Shown here in pieces: positions 42,221 to 50,825 of a DNA stretch of 64,000 bases. Below the pieces are notes generated by a model. It searched no databases and was not told the origin of the DNA. It saw nothing but the letters and a program-made list of their open reading frames with translations. Each line of letters starts with the position of its first letter. The stretch's first letter is position 1. The DNA lies in the NCBI GenBank assembly GCA_963715815.1, contig OY970278.1, positions 1,426,001 through 1,490,000 on the forward strand, read 5' to 3'. The stretch is from JAFAMS01 sp963715815. Lineage in GTDB: Bacteria; Vulcanimicrobiota; Vulcanimicrobiia; Vulcanimicrobiales; Vulcanimicrobiaceae. The position numbers and the translations under genes are program-made.

Positions 42221-44173
42221 ATGGCCTCAATTCCGCTCGAGGCACCGCTGGCGCGGCTCCTTGCCGTAACACGCGATATCCTAGAGGCCGAAGATCTCGA
42301 CCGCGGGCTCGACTCGATCGGCTCCGCCGTGCGCGATCTCTACAGTTTCAAATACGTCACGATCGTTGCCGCAGAAGATGCCTCGGCACCGATGCAGCGG
42401 CGTGTCATGCAGGGCTGGCCGGAGAGCTTGACGGCACAGCGCATCGGCGAACGTGTCGGGCGCGATGAGATTCGCGCGATTCTCAAACGGGAATTCGAGG
42501 TCTTTGAATCCTGCTATTTCATTCCCGCCGAGAACGACACGCAATGGTCTCGCTCGATCTATTCGGGCGATCTACCCGTGGATGCGCCACGTCAGGCGCC
42601 CGAACAGTGGCACGAACGCGATTCGCTGACGTTCGTGTTGCGTGACCGGCTCGGCGGCATGCTCGGCTACATGGGCGTCGACGGTCCCGAAGACGGCGGG
42701 ATTCCCACACGCGAGACGCTGCGCTCGATGCAGCTCTTCGTCAACTTGGTCGGGCTCGCACTCGCAAACGCGCGCGCGCACGCAGCGGAAGTCGAACGCC
42801 GCCGTTTACTCGAGGCAAGTCATGCGCAGCTGCGATATGAAGCAACGCACGATGGATTGACGCGTCTCCCCAACCGGCAGCTTTTTGCCGAAGAGCTCGA
42901 AGCGACGCTGCGGGCCGGCACGGTCGAAGGCCGCACGAATGCGGTTGCGTTCGTCGACCTCGATGAGTTCAAGACGATCAACGATACGCTCGGGCACCTG
43001 GCGGGAGATTTGGTTTTGCTCCGCGTCGCTGAGCGTTTGCGCGCTACTACGTCGCGGAGTGACGTCGTGGCTCGCTTGGGCGGTGATGAGTTCGCGGTGC
43101 TGCTACGCGATCGCAGCGGGACCGATGAAGTTCAAGACCACGTCGATGCGATGATCAACGAGATCATCCAACCGATCGAACACGAAGCCGGTAAAGTCTT
43201 TGCCTCCGCGAGCGTCGGTATCGCGATTCTCGAACAGCGTCATGCCACGATCTCGGACGTCCTGCGCGAGGCCGACGTCGCGATGTATGCGGCAAAGACG
43301 AGCGGCCGGTCGCGCAAGGCGCTCTTCGACGCCGAGATGCACTCGCAGTCCGCGCGGCGGTTGGGTCTAATCAGTGGTTTGCGGGATGCCGTCGACGGCG
43401 GCCAGTTTACCGTCGAATATCAGCCAATTGTAACCTTGAACGACGGAACGATGGTCGGCGTCGAAGCTTTGATCCGTTGGACGCATCCGACGCTCGGGAA
43501 GGTCTCCCCCAGCGAATTCATTCCGCTCGCAGAAGAAGTTGGCGCAATCGTTCCCATCGGACGCTACGTCTTGGCCGAATCGTGCGCGCGTTACGAAGAG
43601 TGGAACCGGGTTCGCAGCGGACGCCCGTTCTCGCTGCACGTGAACCTCGGTGTGCAAGAGATATTGCAGCCGGACATCGTGCCGTTCGTCGAACGCTTGC
43701 TTCGCGAGCGCGCGGTTGCGCCCGAGGAGCTGACCATCGAGATCACCGAGCACGCGATCCTGCGGAGCAGCAATTACGCGAACGCGGCGCTCGTCGGCCT
43801 ACGCGGCCTTGGCGTCAAGCTCTGCATCGACGACTTTGGGACGGGGTATTCGTCGCTGCGCTATCTTCAAGAGTTTCCGATCGACTCGCTCAAGATCGAC
43901 CGCTCGTTCATTCACGGACGGAGCGGCGGCTTAGGAAGCGAGCCAATCGTTAAGTTGCTGACACAGTTAGCTGCGTCGTACGAAGTCGACGTGATCGCGG
44001 AGGGTGTCGAACATCAACGGCAAGCCGACGCGCTCATCCGGCTCGGGTGTCGTCACGCGCAAGGTTTCTTGTTCGCCGCCTCGCAGACACCCGAGTCGAT
44101 TTCGCAAGCCTTGGCCGCTACGCCGCCAGCGCTGCAACAAGCTCGAGTTCGAGCGGGTCGACGTTCTTCGTAA
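42221..44173 (+). CDS. GGDEF-EAL protein with GAF-like sensory domain
   Basis: 650 residues from the ATG at 42221; longer in-frame versions overlap the FecR-like gene. Residues ~10-190 look like a GAF sensor (RLLAVTRDILEAEDLDRGLD). The GGDEF active site is intact at 287-291 (ARLGGDEFAVLL), but the inhibitory RxxD site is not conserved (TTSRSD before VVARL). The EAL domain has EAL at 415-417, EITEHAIL, DDFGTGYSSLRYL, LKIDRSFI and AEGVEHQ, so it should hydrolyse cyclic-di-GMP. The protein could make or break the messenger depending on its ligand. Targets may include the double-PilZ proteins at 59-61 kb. Its 3' end overlaps a convergent zinc-ribbon gene. Confidence 0.92.
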   Translation: MASIPLEAPLARLLAVTRDILEAEDLDRGLDSIGSAVRDLYSFKYVTIVAAEDASAPMQRRVMQGWPESLTAQRIGERVGRDEIRAILKREFEVFESCYFIPAENDTQWSRSIYSGDLPVDAPRQAPEQWHERDSLTFVLRDRLGGMLGYMGVDGPEDGGIPTRETLRSMQLFVNLVGLALANARAHAAEVERRRLLEASHAQLRYEATHDGLTRLPNRQLFAEELEATLRAGTVEGRTNAVAFVDLDEFKTINDTLGHLAGDLVLLRVAERLRATTSRSDVVARLGGDEFAVLLRDRSGTDEVQDHVDAMINEIIQPIEHEAGKVFASASVGIAILEQRHATISDVLREADVAMYAAKTSGRSRKALFDAEMHSQSARRLGLISGLRDAVDGGQFTVEYQPIVTLNDGTMVGVEALIRWTHPTLGKVSPSEFIPLAEEVGAIVPIGRYVLAESCARYEEWNRVRSGRPFSLHVNLGVQEILQPDIVPFVERLLRERAVAPEELTIEITEHAILRSSNYANAALVGLRGLGVKLCIDDFGTGYSSLRYLQEFPIDSLKIDRSFIHGRSGGLGSEPIVKLLTQLAASYEVDVIAEGVEHQRQADALIRLGCRHAQGFLFAASQTPESISQALAATPPALQQARVRAGRRSS

Positions 44174-44291
44174 TCACTTCGCTCAGGGATGTCTCAAGTA
44201 AACACAATTCGCAACGAACGAAGAGTCCGAGCACCGGTTCCGTCGCCTCTTCATGTACCCCCAAACAGTCCGGACACTGGTAAATCGCCAT
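44118..44291 (-). CDS. Small zinc-ribbon protein
   Basis: 57 residues from the ATG at 44291, preceded at normal spacing by GGAGGT (Shine-Dalgarno on the minus strand), which decides this start over a longer frame. MAIYQCPDCLGVHEE and FVRCELCLLETS give two CxxC knuckles, a compact zinc ribbon, followed by an acidic, hydrophobic tail (DPLELELVAALAA). Its 3' end overlaps the GGDEF-EAL gene by 56 bases. Divergent from the TPR-glycosyltransferase gene across a 73-base spacer with a perfect palindrome. Function unknown; RNA, DNA or protein binding are all possible. Confidence 0.7.
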   Translation of the reverse strand: MAIYQCPDCLGVHEEATEPVLGLFVRCELCLLETSLSEVITKNVDPLELELVAALAA

Positions 44292-44320
44292 CGGGAACCT
44301 CCGTAGGCTGCCATGCTGCA

Positions 44321-44335
44321 TTGGCAGACTGCCAA
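44321..44335. promoter_or_regulatory. Perfect 15-base palindrome in a divergent promoter region
   Basis: TTGGCAG-A-CTGCCAA is perfectly symmetric and lies in the middle of the 73-base spacer between the zinc-ribbon gene (start 44291, minus) and the TPR-glycosyltransferase gene (start 44365, plus). Placement and symmetry are those of an operator for a dimeric regulator controlling both genes. No regulator gene is adjacent. Confidence 0.55.
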
Positions 44336-44364
44336 CTGGCTGACACAGTGGGTAGGAACAACTC

Positions 44365-46131
44365 GTGAAGCAGCGAGAGCGAAATCTCTTGGAGCGCGCG
44401 GCGACGGCCTTTCGGGCCGGCGACCTTAGCGCGGCCAAACGTTTCTGCGACGAGGTCCTGGCTGGCAAGAGCGATGACTCGGAGGCGCTCAATATTTCGG
44501 GTGCCATCGCTTTCACACAGCGTGATTATCCTGAGGCCGAGCGTTTATTCGTGCTCGCATCGGCGTCATCGAAAGACAATTTGGCAGCGCTTTTCAATCT
44601 CGGCAAAGTACTCGAGGTCCAAAAGCGGTTCGACGAAGCTGCGAGCGCATATCGCAAGATATTGCGCGAGCAGCCCGACAACATCGAGACGCGGCTTCGC
44701 CTCGGGATCGCGCGCTATCAGCAGAGCGCGTTCGACGAAGCGATCGACGTCTTTCAAGACGTCTTGCGCCGCGAGCCTGAAAATCCCACGGCGGCGCTAA
44801 GCCTCGGCGTTGCGTTCAATACAACGGCACGTTACGAGGAGTCGGTCGTCGTTTTGCGGCGTCTTGTGGCGCGCGAGCCGGATCAGATCGAAGCCAATCA
44901 TGCGCTTGGCGATTCGTTGATCGCGCTCCACCGTCCGGACGAAGCGGTTCGCGCGTGTGAATCGGTGCTTTCCCGTAATCCGAACGACGTGCTCGCAACG
45001 ATCCTCATGGGACAGGCGGAGTGCGAGCGTGGCGATTACGCGGCCGCCGAACGCTATTTTCGGCGCGCGACATTACTCGATACGCAACGGCATGAAGCCA
45101 ACATGAATCTCGGGGTGCTGTATCAGCGACTCGGACGTATCGAAGATGCGCTCGTATGCGGGAAGAAGGCCGTCGATCTGGCGCCGCGAGAGCCGCTCGC
45201 GCATCTCAACTACGGAATGGGTCTGTTGCTTTCGGGTGATCTTGCGAAAGGTTGGCCGGAAGTCGAGTGGCGCCAGCACGATCCACACATGCGCGGCCAC
45301 TTTCCGTATCGGGACCGTCTTCCGATATGGACCGGCGAACGGCTCGATGGCAAGCTGTTGATCGCGCGCGAGCAAGGTCTCGGCGATTTCGTATTGATGT
45401 CGCGATTTTTCGCTGGTGTTGCGTCTCGAACCGCAGATGTCGTGGTCGAGGTCCCGCCCGAGTTGCTGCCGCTGTTCAAGGAACGGACCGACGTTCGCGT
45501 CGTTGCCGATCGCTGCGATCCGGCCATCCTCGAGACATTCACGGCATACTTACCGCTGTGCAGTATACCTTTCGTCTTCGGTGTCGACGAGAAGAACATT
45601 CCGGGCACAGTCCCGTATCTTTCGGCATCGAGCGAGCTGACCGGACGCTTTCGAAAACGCTTTGCTGAGCTGGGCGACGATCTGAAGATTGGCCTTGCTT
45701 GGGCCGGCAGCCCAGGTCATTTGCTTGACCGCTATCGTTCGGCGCCGGTCGCCGAATTTGCGAGGCTCGCAGATATCGAGGGAATTCAATGGATCAGCTT
45801 GCAAAAGGGTGCGCACGAGCCGATGCAAGCGTTGCCGGTTATCGATCTTGCCTCCGAGCTTACCGATTTCGGCGTTACCGCGGCGGCGATTTCCGCACTC
45901 GATTTGATCGTCTCCGTCGACACGGCGGTGGCGCATCTGGCGGGCGCGCTCGGAAAGCCGGTCTGGCTGCTCAACGGTTTCGGCAGCTATTGGCTATGGC
46001 AGCTGCGGCGTCCGGATTCGCCCTGGTATCCGACGATGCGGCTCTTTCGACAGCACGCTCCGAACGATTGGAAGGGTTTATTCCGCGACGTGCGCGCCGA
46101 GCTCGAAGCTATTCAACGAATTCAAGCATAA
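44365..46131 (+). CDS. TPR protein with glycosyltransferase (GT9-like) C-terminal domain
   Basis: 588 residues from a GTG. Residues ~1-310 are eight or more tetratricopeptide repeats (for example LAALFNLGKVLEVQKRFDEA and HEANMNLGVLYQRLGRIEDA). The C-terminal part has the ADP-heptose:LPS-transferase-like pattern: LLIAREQGLGDFVLMSRFF, LKIGLAWAGSP, and DLIVSVDTAVAHLAGALGKP, the sugar-nucleotide end site. Such TPR-GT proteins add sugars to proteins or cell-surface glycans. It has no signal or membrane segment, so it is cytoplasmic. It is convergent with the VOC gene (23-base overlap). Confidence 0.88.
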   Translation: MKQRERNLLERAATAFRAGDLSAAKRFCDEVLAGKSDDSEALNISGAIAFTQRDYPEAERLFVLASASSKDNLAALFNLGKVLEVQKRFDEAASAYRKILREQPDNIETRLRLGIARYQQSAFDEAIDVFQDVLRREPENPTAALSLGVAFNTTARYEESVVVLRRLVAREPDQIEANHALGDSLIALHRPDEAVRACESVLSRNPNDVLATILMGQAECERGDYAAAERYFRRATLLDTQRHEANMNLGVLYQRLGRIEDALVCGKKAVDLAPREPLAHLNYGMGLLLSGDLAKGWPEVEWRQHDPHMRGHFPYRDRLPIWTGERLDGKLLIAREQGLGDFVLMSRFFAGVASRTADVVVEVPPELLPLFKERTDVRVVADRCDPAILETFTAYLPLCSIPFVFGVDEKNIPGTVPYLSASSELTGRFRKRFAELGDDLKIGLAWAGSPGHLLDRYRSAPVAEFARLADIEGIQWISLQKGAHEPMQALPVIDLASELTDFGVTAAAISALDLIVSVDTAVAHLAGALGKPVWLLNGFGSYWLWQLRRPDSPWYPTMRLFRQHAPNDWKGLFRDVRAELEAIQRIQA

Positions 46132-46981
46132 CGTTCAGCGCTGCAGCGGCGGGGACGAGGATGCGTTCGTTGCCGATCTGCATAGTCGGAATCGATCCGG
46201 CCGAAAGCGCAGCGGCCGCAGTTGCAAGACTTGCAGTGCGGATTGTCAGTCCGGCCATTACTTCGTCGCGGCCTCCGAGATCGGGTGCTGCGTCGCGAAA
46301 CGCGTGTGCGATCTGCGTGCGCGGCATAATCTCGATGCGCGCACCTTTGGTCCGCACGATGCAGCGCTCGCCCTCGAGCGAAGCGGCTGCTTCGCCGAAC
46401 ATCGTTGCGAAAAGCGTTCCAAGACGATGTGGTTGCGCAGCTTGCATGATTACGCGAGCGATGTCGAGTGCGCCGTTTTCATGATGTTGCCACTCGGGAC
46501 GCCAGATGAGCTCAGGCGTGAAGTGCTCGCAGAAGTAGAGGCGAGTCGATCCAAAGGTTCCCGCCTCGAATCGAACCGTGCGAAAGCGCGCATCCATCTG
46601 CGCGCCGTTTTGCAGACGAACCGGCCGCGAAAACGAGAGAGGCGGATGCGCGGGTAAGCCTGCGTTATTGAACGCTGCGGTCAGGGTGTCTGCATCGTCG
46701 GCGCGGAAAACGAGACCGTTCAATCCCACGGGATAGCGCGAAAGCTCGGGACGCGCGTTCGCGCCTTCGTTCTCCCAGCCGAGCAGTTCCATGTAGTTCG
46801 TTTGGAAAACGGCAAGATGATTGACCGAACCGAGCGTGTGGTAGCCGCGCGCGGTAAGCGAAAAGCCGAGCCGCCGAAAAAGCGTTACCGCATCATCGAC
46901 GCCATCGCGAGCGTCGATGACGGCATGGTCGAGAATCGGCTCAAAACGAGGCATCGTCGAGAGGATATTGCTCCGAGCCAT
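46109..46981 (-). CDS. VOC-superfamily (glyoxalase-like) protein
   Basis: 290 residues from the ATG at 46981; an internal ATG at 46954 (MPRFEPILDHAVID) is also plausible and no Shine-Dalgarno sequence separates them. RFEPILDHAVIDARDGVDDA followed by LFRRLGFSLTARGYHTLGS and NYMELLGWEN is the Glyoxalase_3-like opening; a second module follows (FEAGTFGSTRLYFCEHFTPE LIW). Members bind a divalent metal and act as lyases, isomerases or dioxygenases. It is divergent from the gamma-glutamyltransferase gene with only 19 bases between starts. Substrate unknown. Confidence 0.8.
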   Translation of the reverse strand: MARSNILSTMPRFEPILDHAVIDARDGVDDAVTLFRRLGFSLTARGYHTLGSVNHLAVFQTNYMELLGWENEGANARPELSRYPVGLNGLVFRADDADTLTAAFNNAGLPAHPPLSFSRPVRLQNGAQMDARFRTVRFEAGTFGSTRLYFCEHFTPELIWRPEWQHHENGALDIARVIMQAAQPHRLGTLFATMFGEAAASLEGERCIVRTKGARIEIMPRTQIAHAFRDAAPDLGGRDEVMAGLTIRTASLATAAAALSAGSIPTMQIGNERILVPAAAALNVMLEFVE

Positions 46982-47000
46982 ATGTAGGAGCCTTTGAGAG

Positions 47001-48602
47001 ATGAGCTTCGGTACGTCATTCGCCGTAACCACGCGGCCGACAATCATGGGAAGAGACGCGGCGATTGTTGCAGGTCATCAGCTCGCCGCGCAAGCCGGAA
47101 TGCGCATGCTGCGCGCCGGCGGCAATGCAATCGACGCGGCAATCGCGATCGCCGCCGCTGCAGCTGTGCTCAAGCCCGATGCATGCGGCCTCGGTAGCGA
47201 TTTGTTTCTGTTATTCGCAAAAGCCGGAACGAACGATGTCTTTGCGCTGAATGCGAGCGGGCCGGCGCCGCGACTTGCAACGCGCGATGCGTTTCCGGAC
47301 GGTACGATCGAACATCTCGGGCTTCGTGCCGCGTCGGTTCCGGGCGCGGTCGACGGTTGGTATCGCGCGATTACGCGCTTCGGCCGCTTAACGCTGGGTG
47401 AGGTGCTCGCGCCGGCGATCGAGCTTGCGCGCGGAGCGCCTGTCTCAGTACTCTTTGCTTCGACGCTGGCAAAGAACGAAGACGCGCTTCGCCGTTTCCC
47501 GGAAACCTATCGCGTCTACTATCCGAACGGGCGCGCGCCTCAAGCGGGCGAGATGCTCGTGCAATCCGACCTCGCGCGAACGCTCGAAACGATCGCAACG
47601 CATGGACCACAGAGTTTTTATCGCGGCGAGTTTGCGCAAGCGCTGGACACGTATGCACAAGCGACCGGAGCGCTGCTACGCGCCGGAGATTTAGCCGGCT
47701 ACGAGTCGGAATGGCGCGAGCCGCTACGTTCGACGTATCGCGGCTACGAACTGATCGGACAGCCGCCGGTTTCGGTCGGCATCGCGGTGCTCGAAGCGAT
47801 GCAAATTCTCGAGCATTTCCCGATCCGCGAGCTTGAGGACTCGAGTGCCGAACGGATTCATCTGCAGGTCGAAGCGATGAAAATCGCGATGACCGACATG
47901 CGTGGCCATCTCGGCGATCCGGCGTTCGTCTCGGAGCGCGCCGTTCCCGAGCTGCTCGATCGTAACCGTGCAGCCTTGCGCGCGAAAGAGATCGATCCGG
48001 CGCACGCGCGCAGCTACGAGCAGGTAAACCTGTTTGCGAAAACCGGGGCCGACACAAGCTACGCCGCAGTCGTCGATGCGGACGGCAACGCCGTCTCGTT
48101 GTTGCAGAGCGTCTATCACGTCTTTGGTTGCGGTGAGGTAATACCGGGGACGGGAGCGCTGCTCAACAATCGGATGACGGGGTTTTCGCTCGATCCGTTA
48201 TCGCCGAACGCGCTCGAGCCCGGCAAACGTACAATGCATACACTCAACCCGTTGCTCGTCCGCAAAGGAGGACGAGCCGCGATTTGTCTTGGGACCCCCG
48301 GTGGTCCGAGTCAGACTTATACGAATATGGAGCTTTTGACGCGCCTGATCGACGATGGACTCGAACCGCAGCGCGCAATCGACGCGCCGCGTTGGTTCGT
48401 GACCCCGTCGGGGGAGCTGAACGTCGAGCGCAGCGTCTCTTCGGAAGTACGTGCTGCTCTCATAGCCCGTGGGCATCGCGTCGTCGATTTCCCCGCCCAC
48501 AGCGCGTCGTTTGGCGGAGCCGGAATCATTCTGGTAAACGCCGCAAACGTTCGCGAAGCCGCGGCCGATCCACGCCGCGAGACGTACGCGCTCGCGTGCT
48601 AG
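47001..48602 (+). CDS. Gamma-glutamyltransferase family protein, no signal peptide
   Basis: 533 residues. AGHQLAAQAGMRMLRAGGNA and AIDAAIAIAAAAAVLKPDAC open it as in the family; the autoprocessing and catalytic threonine is Thr352 in GADTSYAAVVDADGNAVSL; PGTGALLNNRMTGFS and GTPGGPSQTYTNMELLTRLI follow. These N-terminal-nucleophile enzymes cut or transfer gamma-glutamyl groups. The usual export signal is missing, so this one should be cytoplasmic. The next gene, an M20 peptidase, overlaps its end by 7 bases, suggesting stepwise breakdown of an imported gamma-glutamyl or N-acyl compound. Confidence 0.88.
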   Translation: MSFGTSFAVTTRPTIMGRDAAIVAGHQLAAQAGMRMLRAGGNAIDAAIAIAAAAAVLKPDACGLGSDLFLLFAKAGTNDVFALNASGPAPRLATRDAFPDGTIEHLGLRAASVPGAVDGWYRAITRFGRLTLGEVLAPAIELARGAPVSVLFASTLAKNEDALRRFPETYRVYYPNGRAPQAGEMLVQSDLARTLETIATHGPQSFYRGEFAQALDTYAQATGALLRAGDLAGYESEWREPLRSTYRGYELIGQPPVSVGIAVLEAMQILEHFPIRELEDSSAERIHLQVEAMKIAMTDMRGHLGDPAFVSERAVPELLDRNRAALRAKEIDPAHARSYEQVNLFAKTGADTSYAAVVDADGNAVSLLQSVYHVFGCGEVIPGTGALLNNRMTGFSLDPLSPNALEPGKRTMHTLNPLLVRKGGRAAICLGTPGGPSQTYTNMELLTRLIDDGLEPQRAIDAPRWFVTPSGELNVERSVSSEVRAALIARGHRVVDFPAHSASFGGAGIILVNAANVREAAADPRRETYALAC

Positions 48603-49930
48603 CGAGTCCACCGCTCCAAGAGCTCAAAGCCAAAGTCGCATCGATCATCGACGCGCACGAGCAATCGCTGACGCATTTCGGAAACGACGTCTTCGCGCAT
48701 CCGGAGATCGGATTTCGCGAGGAACGTACTTCGTCGCGCGTTGCGGAAGCATTGCGGCGCCTCGATTTCGAGGTCGAGGAAGGTTTGGCGCTCACCGGCG
48801 TGCGGGCGCGCTTGCGCTTGGGAAAACCTGGTCCGACGGTTTGTGTGATGGGCGAGCTCGACGGACTTCCCGTACCCGGCCATCCGAATGCCGATCCGGC
48901 GACGGGGGTGGCGCACGCGTGCGGACACAACGCTCAGCTGACGCATCTCCTCGCTGTCGCAACGGCGTTGATCGAGAGCGACGCGGCTGCGCATCTTGCC
49001 GGCGAAATCGTTTTTCTGGCGGTTCCGGCCGAAGAGTATGTTGATTTGGAGTGGCGCACGGATCTTGCGCGCCGCGGCAAGGTCGAGTTTCTGGGCGGGA
49101 AGCCCGAGCTACTGAAGGACGGCGTATTCGACGGCATCGACCTCGCGATGATGGTGCACGCCTCCGGAACGCCTAACGGAAATCTGCTCTCTACGACGTG
49201 GAACTACAACGGATTCGTCGCGAAGCAAGCGAGATTCATAGGACGCGCCGCGCATGCGGGCAATGCTCCGTATCGCGGCATCAACGCACTCAATGCCGCG
49301 ACGCTTGCAATTCAAGCGATGCACATGCAGCGCGAAACGTTCCGCGACGAAGACCACATTCGCGTGCACCCGATCATCACGCGGGGCGGTGACGCAGTCA
49401 ACGTTGTGCCCGCGGATGTGCGTTTGGAGACGTTCGTGCGCGGCGCGTCACTCGAAGCGATCGACGAAGCGGCCGCGAAGATCGATCGGTCGCTGCAAGC
49501 CGGTGCGCTCGCGATCGGCGCCGGTGTTGAGATACGAACGCTTTCGGGATATCTTCCGCTTACGGTCCACCGCGAGCTCGGTCAAATGTTCCGCGAAAAC
49601 GCCATCGAGCTGGTCGGCGCCGCGCGTTATGGAGAGTCGCCTTCCAATTCAGCATCGACCGACGCCGGCGATCTCTGTCACGTGATGCCGGTGCTCCATC
49701 CGAATCACGGCGGTTGCACTGGCGCGAATCACACCGTCGATTTTCGGATCACCGATCCGATCGATGCCTACATCACGCCGGCCAAGGCGATGGCGCACAC
49801 GCTCGTCGATCTACTCGGCGGCGATGCGGAACGGGCGAAGTGCATCGTCGCCGCATTCAAGCCGAAGTTGACGCGCGATGCGTATCTTGCAAAGATGCGC
49901 GCACTCAACCGGACGGAGCGGTTTCCCTAG
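48596..49930 (+). CDS. M20-family amidohydrolase (AbgB-like)
   Basis: 444 residues from a GTG at 48596 that overlaps the gamma-glutamyltransferase stop; a longer upstream frame is non-coding. HACGHNAQLTHLLAVATAL and VPAEEYVDLEW hold the zinc-site residues; FIGRAAHAGNAPYRGINALN is the dimerisation lid typical of amidohydrolases such as AbgB; STDAGDLCHVMPVLHPNHGG is near the C-terminus. It hydrolyses an N-acyl or aminobenzoyl-type amide in the cytoplasm. It converges on the beta-hydroxyacid dehydrogenase gene with a 3-base overlap. Confidence 0.88.
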   Translation: MLASPPLQELKAKVASIIDAHEQSLTHFGNDVFAHPEIGFREERTSSRVAEALRRLDFEVEEGLALTGVRARLRLGKPGPTVCVMGELDGLPVPGHPNADPATGVAHACGHNAQLTHLLAVATALIESDAAAHLAGEIVFLAVPAEEYVDLEWRTDLARRGKVEFLGGKPELLKDGVFDGIDLAMMVHASGTPNGNLLSTTWNYNGFVAKQARFIGRAAHAGNAPYRGINALNAATLAIQAMHMQRETFRDEDHIRVHPIITRGGDAVNVVPADVRLETFVRGASLEAIDEAAAKIDRSLQAGALAIGAGVEIRTLSGYLPLTVHRELGQMFRENAIELVGAARYGESPSNSASTDAGDLCHVMPVLHPNHGGCTGANHTVDFRITDPIDAYITPAKAMAHTLVDLLGGDAERAKCIVAAFKPKLTRDAYLAKMRALNRTERFP

Positions 49931-50805
49931 CGCTCTTTCCCGTTACGCAAATAAGCGTACAATGAGGACCAATCTTCGCGCCCGTGGCCATCTTTGCGCG
50001 CGCGATCGTAGACCGGCCGCGCCGCAGCCGCCGTCGGAACGTCGAGGCCGACCTCGCGCGCGAGATCCAGCGCCAGACCGAGATCCTTATAGGCGAGATC
50101 GATCGCGAATCCGGGCGTGTGATCGCCGCGCAAGACTTTCGCGGGATACGTCGTCGACAGGTGTCCCATTCCGGCAACCGTTCCCAACATCACAGTACGC
50201 GCGATCTCGGGATCGAGGCCGCTGCGTCCCGCGAGCGTGAGCGCTTCGGCGGTCGTTACATTGATAGTGACCGACATGAAATTGTTGACGACTTTCATGC
50301 GCGAACCCATTCCTGGCGGGCCGCAGTGAATGATCGTATCACCCAATTTTTCCAGGATGGGGCGAACCCGTTCCAGCGTCTTCGTCGTTGCGCCGGCCAT
50401 AATCAGCAGTTTTCCGTCGGCTGCATGTTGCGGTGAGCGTCCGACGGGCGCGTCGACCATGTCGATCCCGTGTTTTTGCAATGCGGCGATGAAGCGATCC
50501 GTGGCCGACGGCGCGATCGTACTCATGTCGATGTAGACGGCGGATTGCGGCAGGGTGCTGGCGATGCCGCTCGGACCGAGCAGTGCCTCGTCGACCTGCG
50601 GCGAGTCCGGAACCATCGTGATTGCAACGTCGGCGTCCCGGGCGGCCTCGGCCGGTGTCGCGGCGGCGACCGCTCCATCACGGACGAGTTTTGCTACGGC
50701 TTCAGGATTTGTATCGTACGCGCGCACGTCGTAGCCGGCACGCACGAGATTGCGCGCCATCGGTCCGCCCATAGTTCCGAGTCCGACGAATGCGATTTTC
50801 TGCAT
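49927..50805 (-). CDS. Beta-hydroxyacid dehydrogenase with sulfolactaldehyde-reductase-type site (YihU-like)
   Basis: 292 residues from the ATG at 50805. GLGTMGGPMARNLVRAGYDV is the NAD(P) site and Lys171 in RMKVVNNFMS the catalytic lysine. Instead of the PVSGG motif of 3-hydroxyisobutyrate and tartronate-semialdehyde enzymes it has DAPVGRSPQHA, giving Arg123, together with Asn174 and Ser178. Arg123, Asn174 and Ser178 are, from memory, the residues that hold the sulfonate in E. coli YihU, at identical positions. Reduction of sulfolactaldehyde to dihydroxypropanesulfonate (or the reverse) is therefore a serious candidate. No other sulfoglycolysis gene is visible nearby. Confidence 0.85.
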   Translation of the reverse strand: MQKIAFVGLGTMGGPMARNLVRAGYDVRAYDTNPEAVAKLVRDGAVAAATPAEAARDADVAITMVPDSPQVDEALLGPSGIASTLPQSAVYIDMSTIAPSATDRFIAALQKHGIDMVDAPVGRSPQHAADGKLLIMAGATTKTLERVRPILEKLGDTIIHCGPPGMGSRMKVVNNFMSVTINVTTAEALTLAGRSGLDPEIARTVMLGTVAGMGHLSTTYPAKVLRGDHTPGFAIDLAYKDLGLALDLAREVGLDVPTAAAARPVYDRARKDGHGREDWSSLYAYLRNGKER

Positions 50806-50825
50806 GTGCCGGAATTTGGCCGGCG

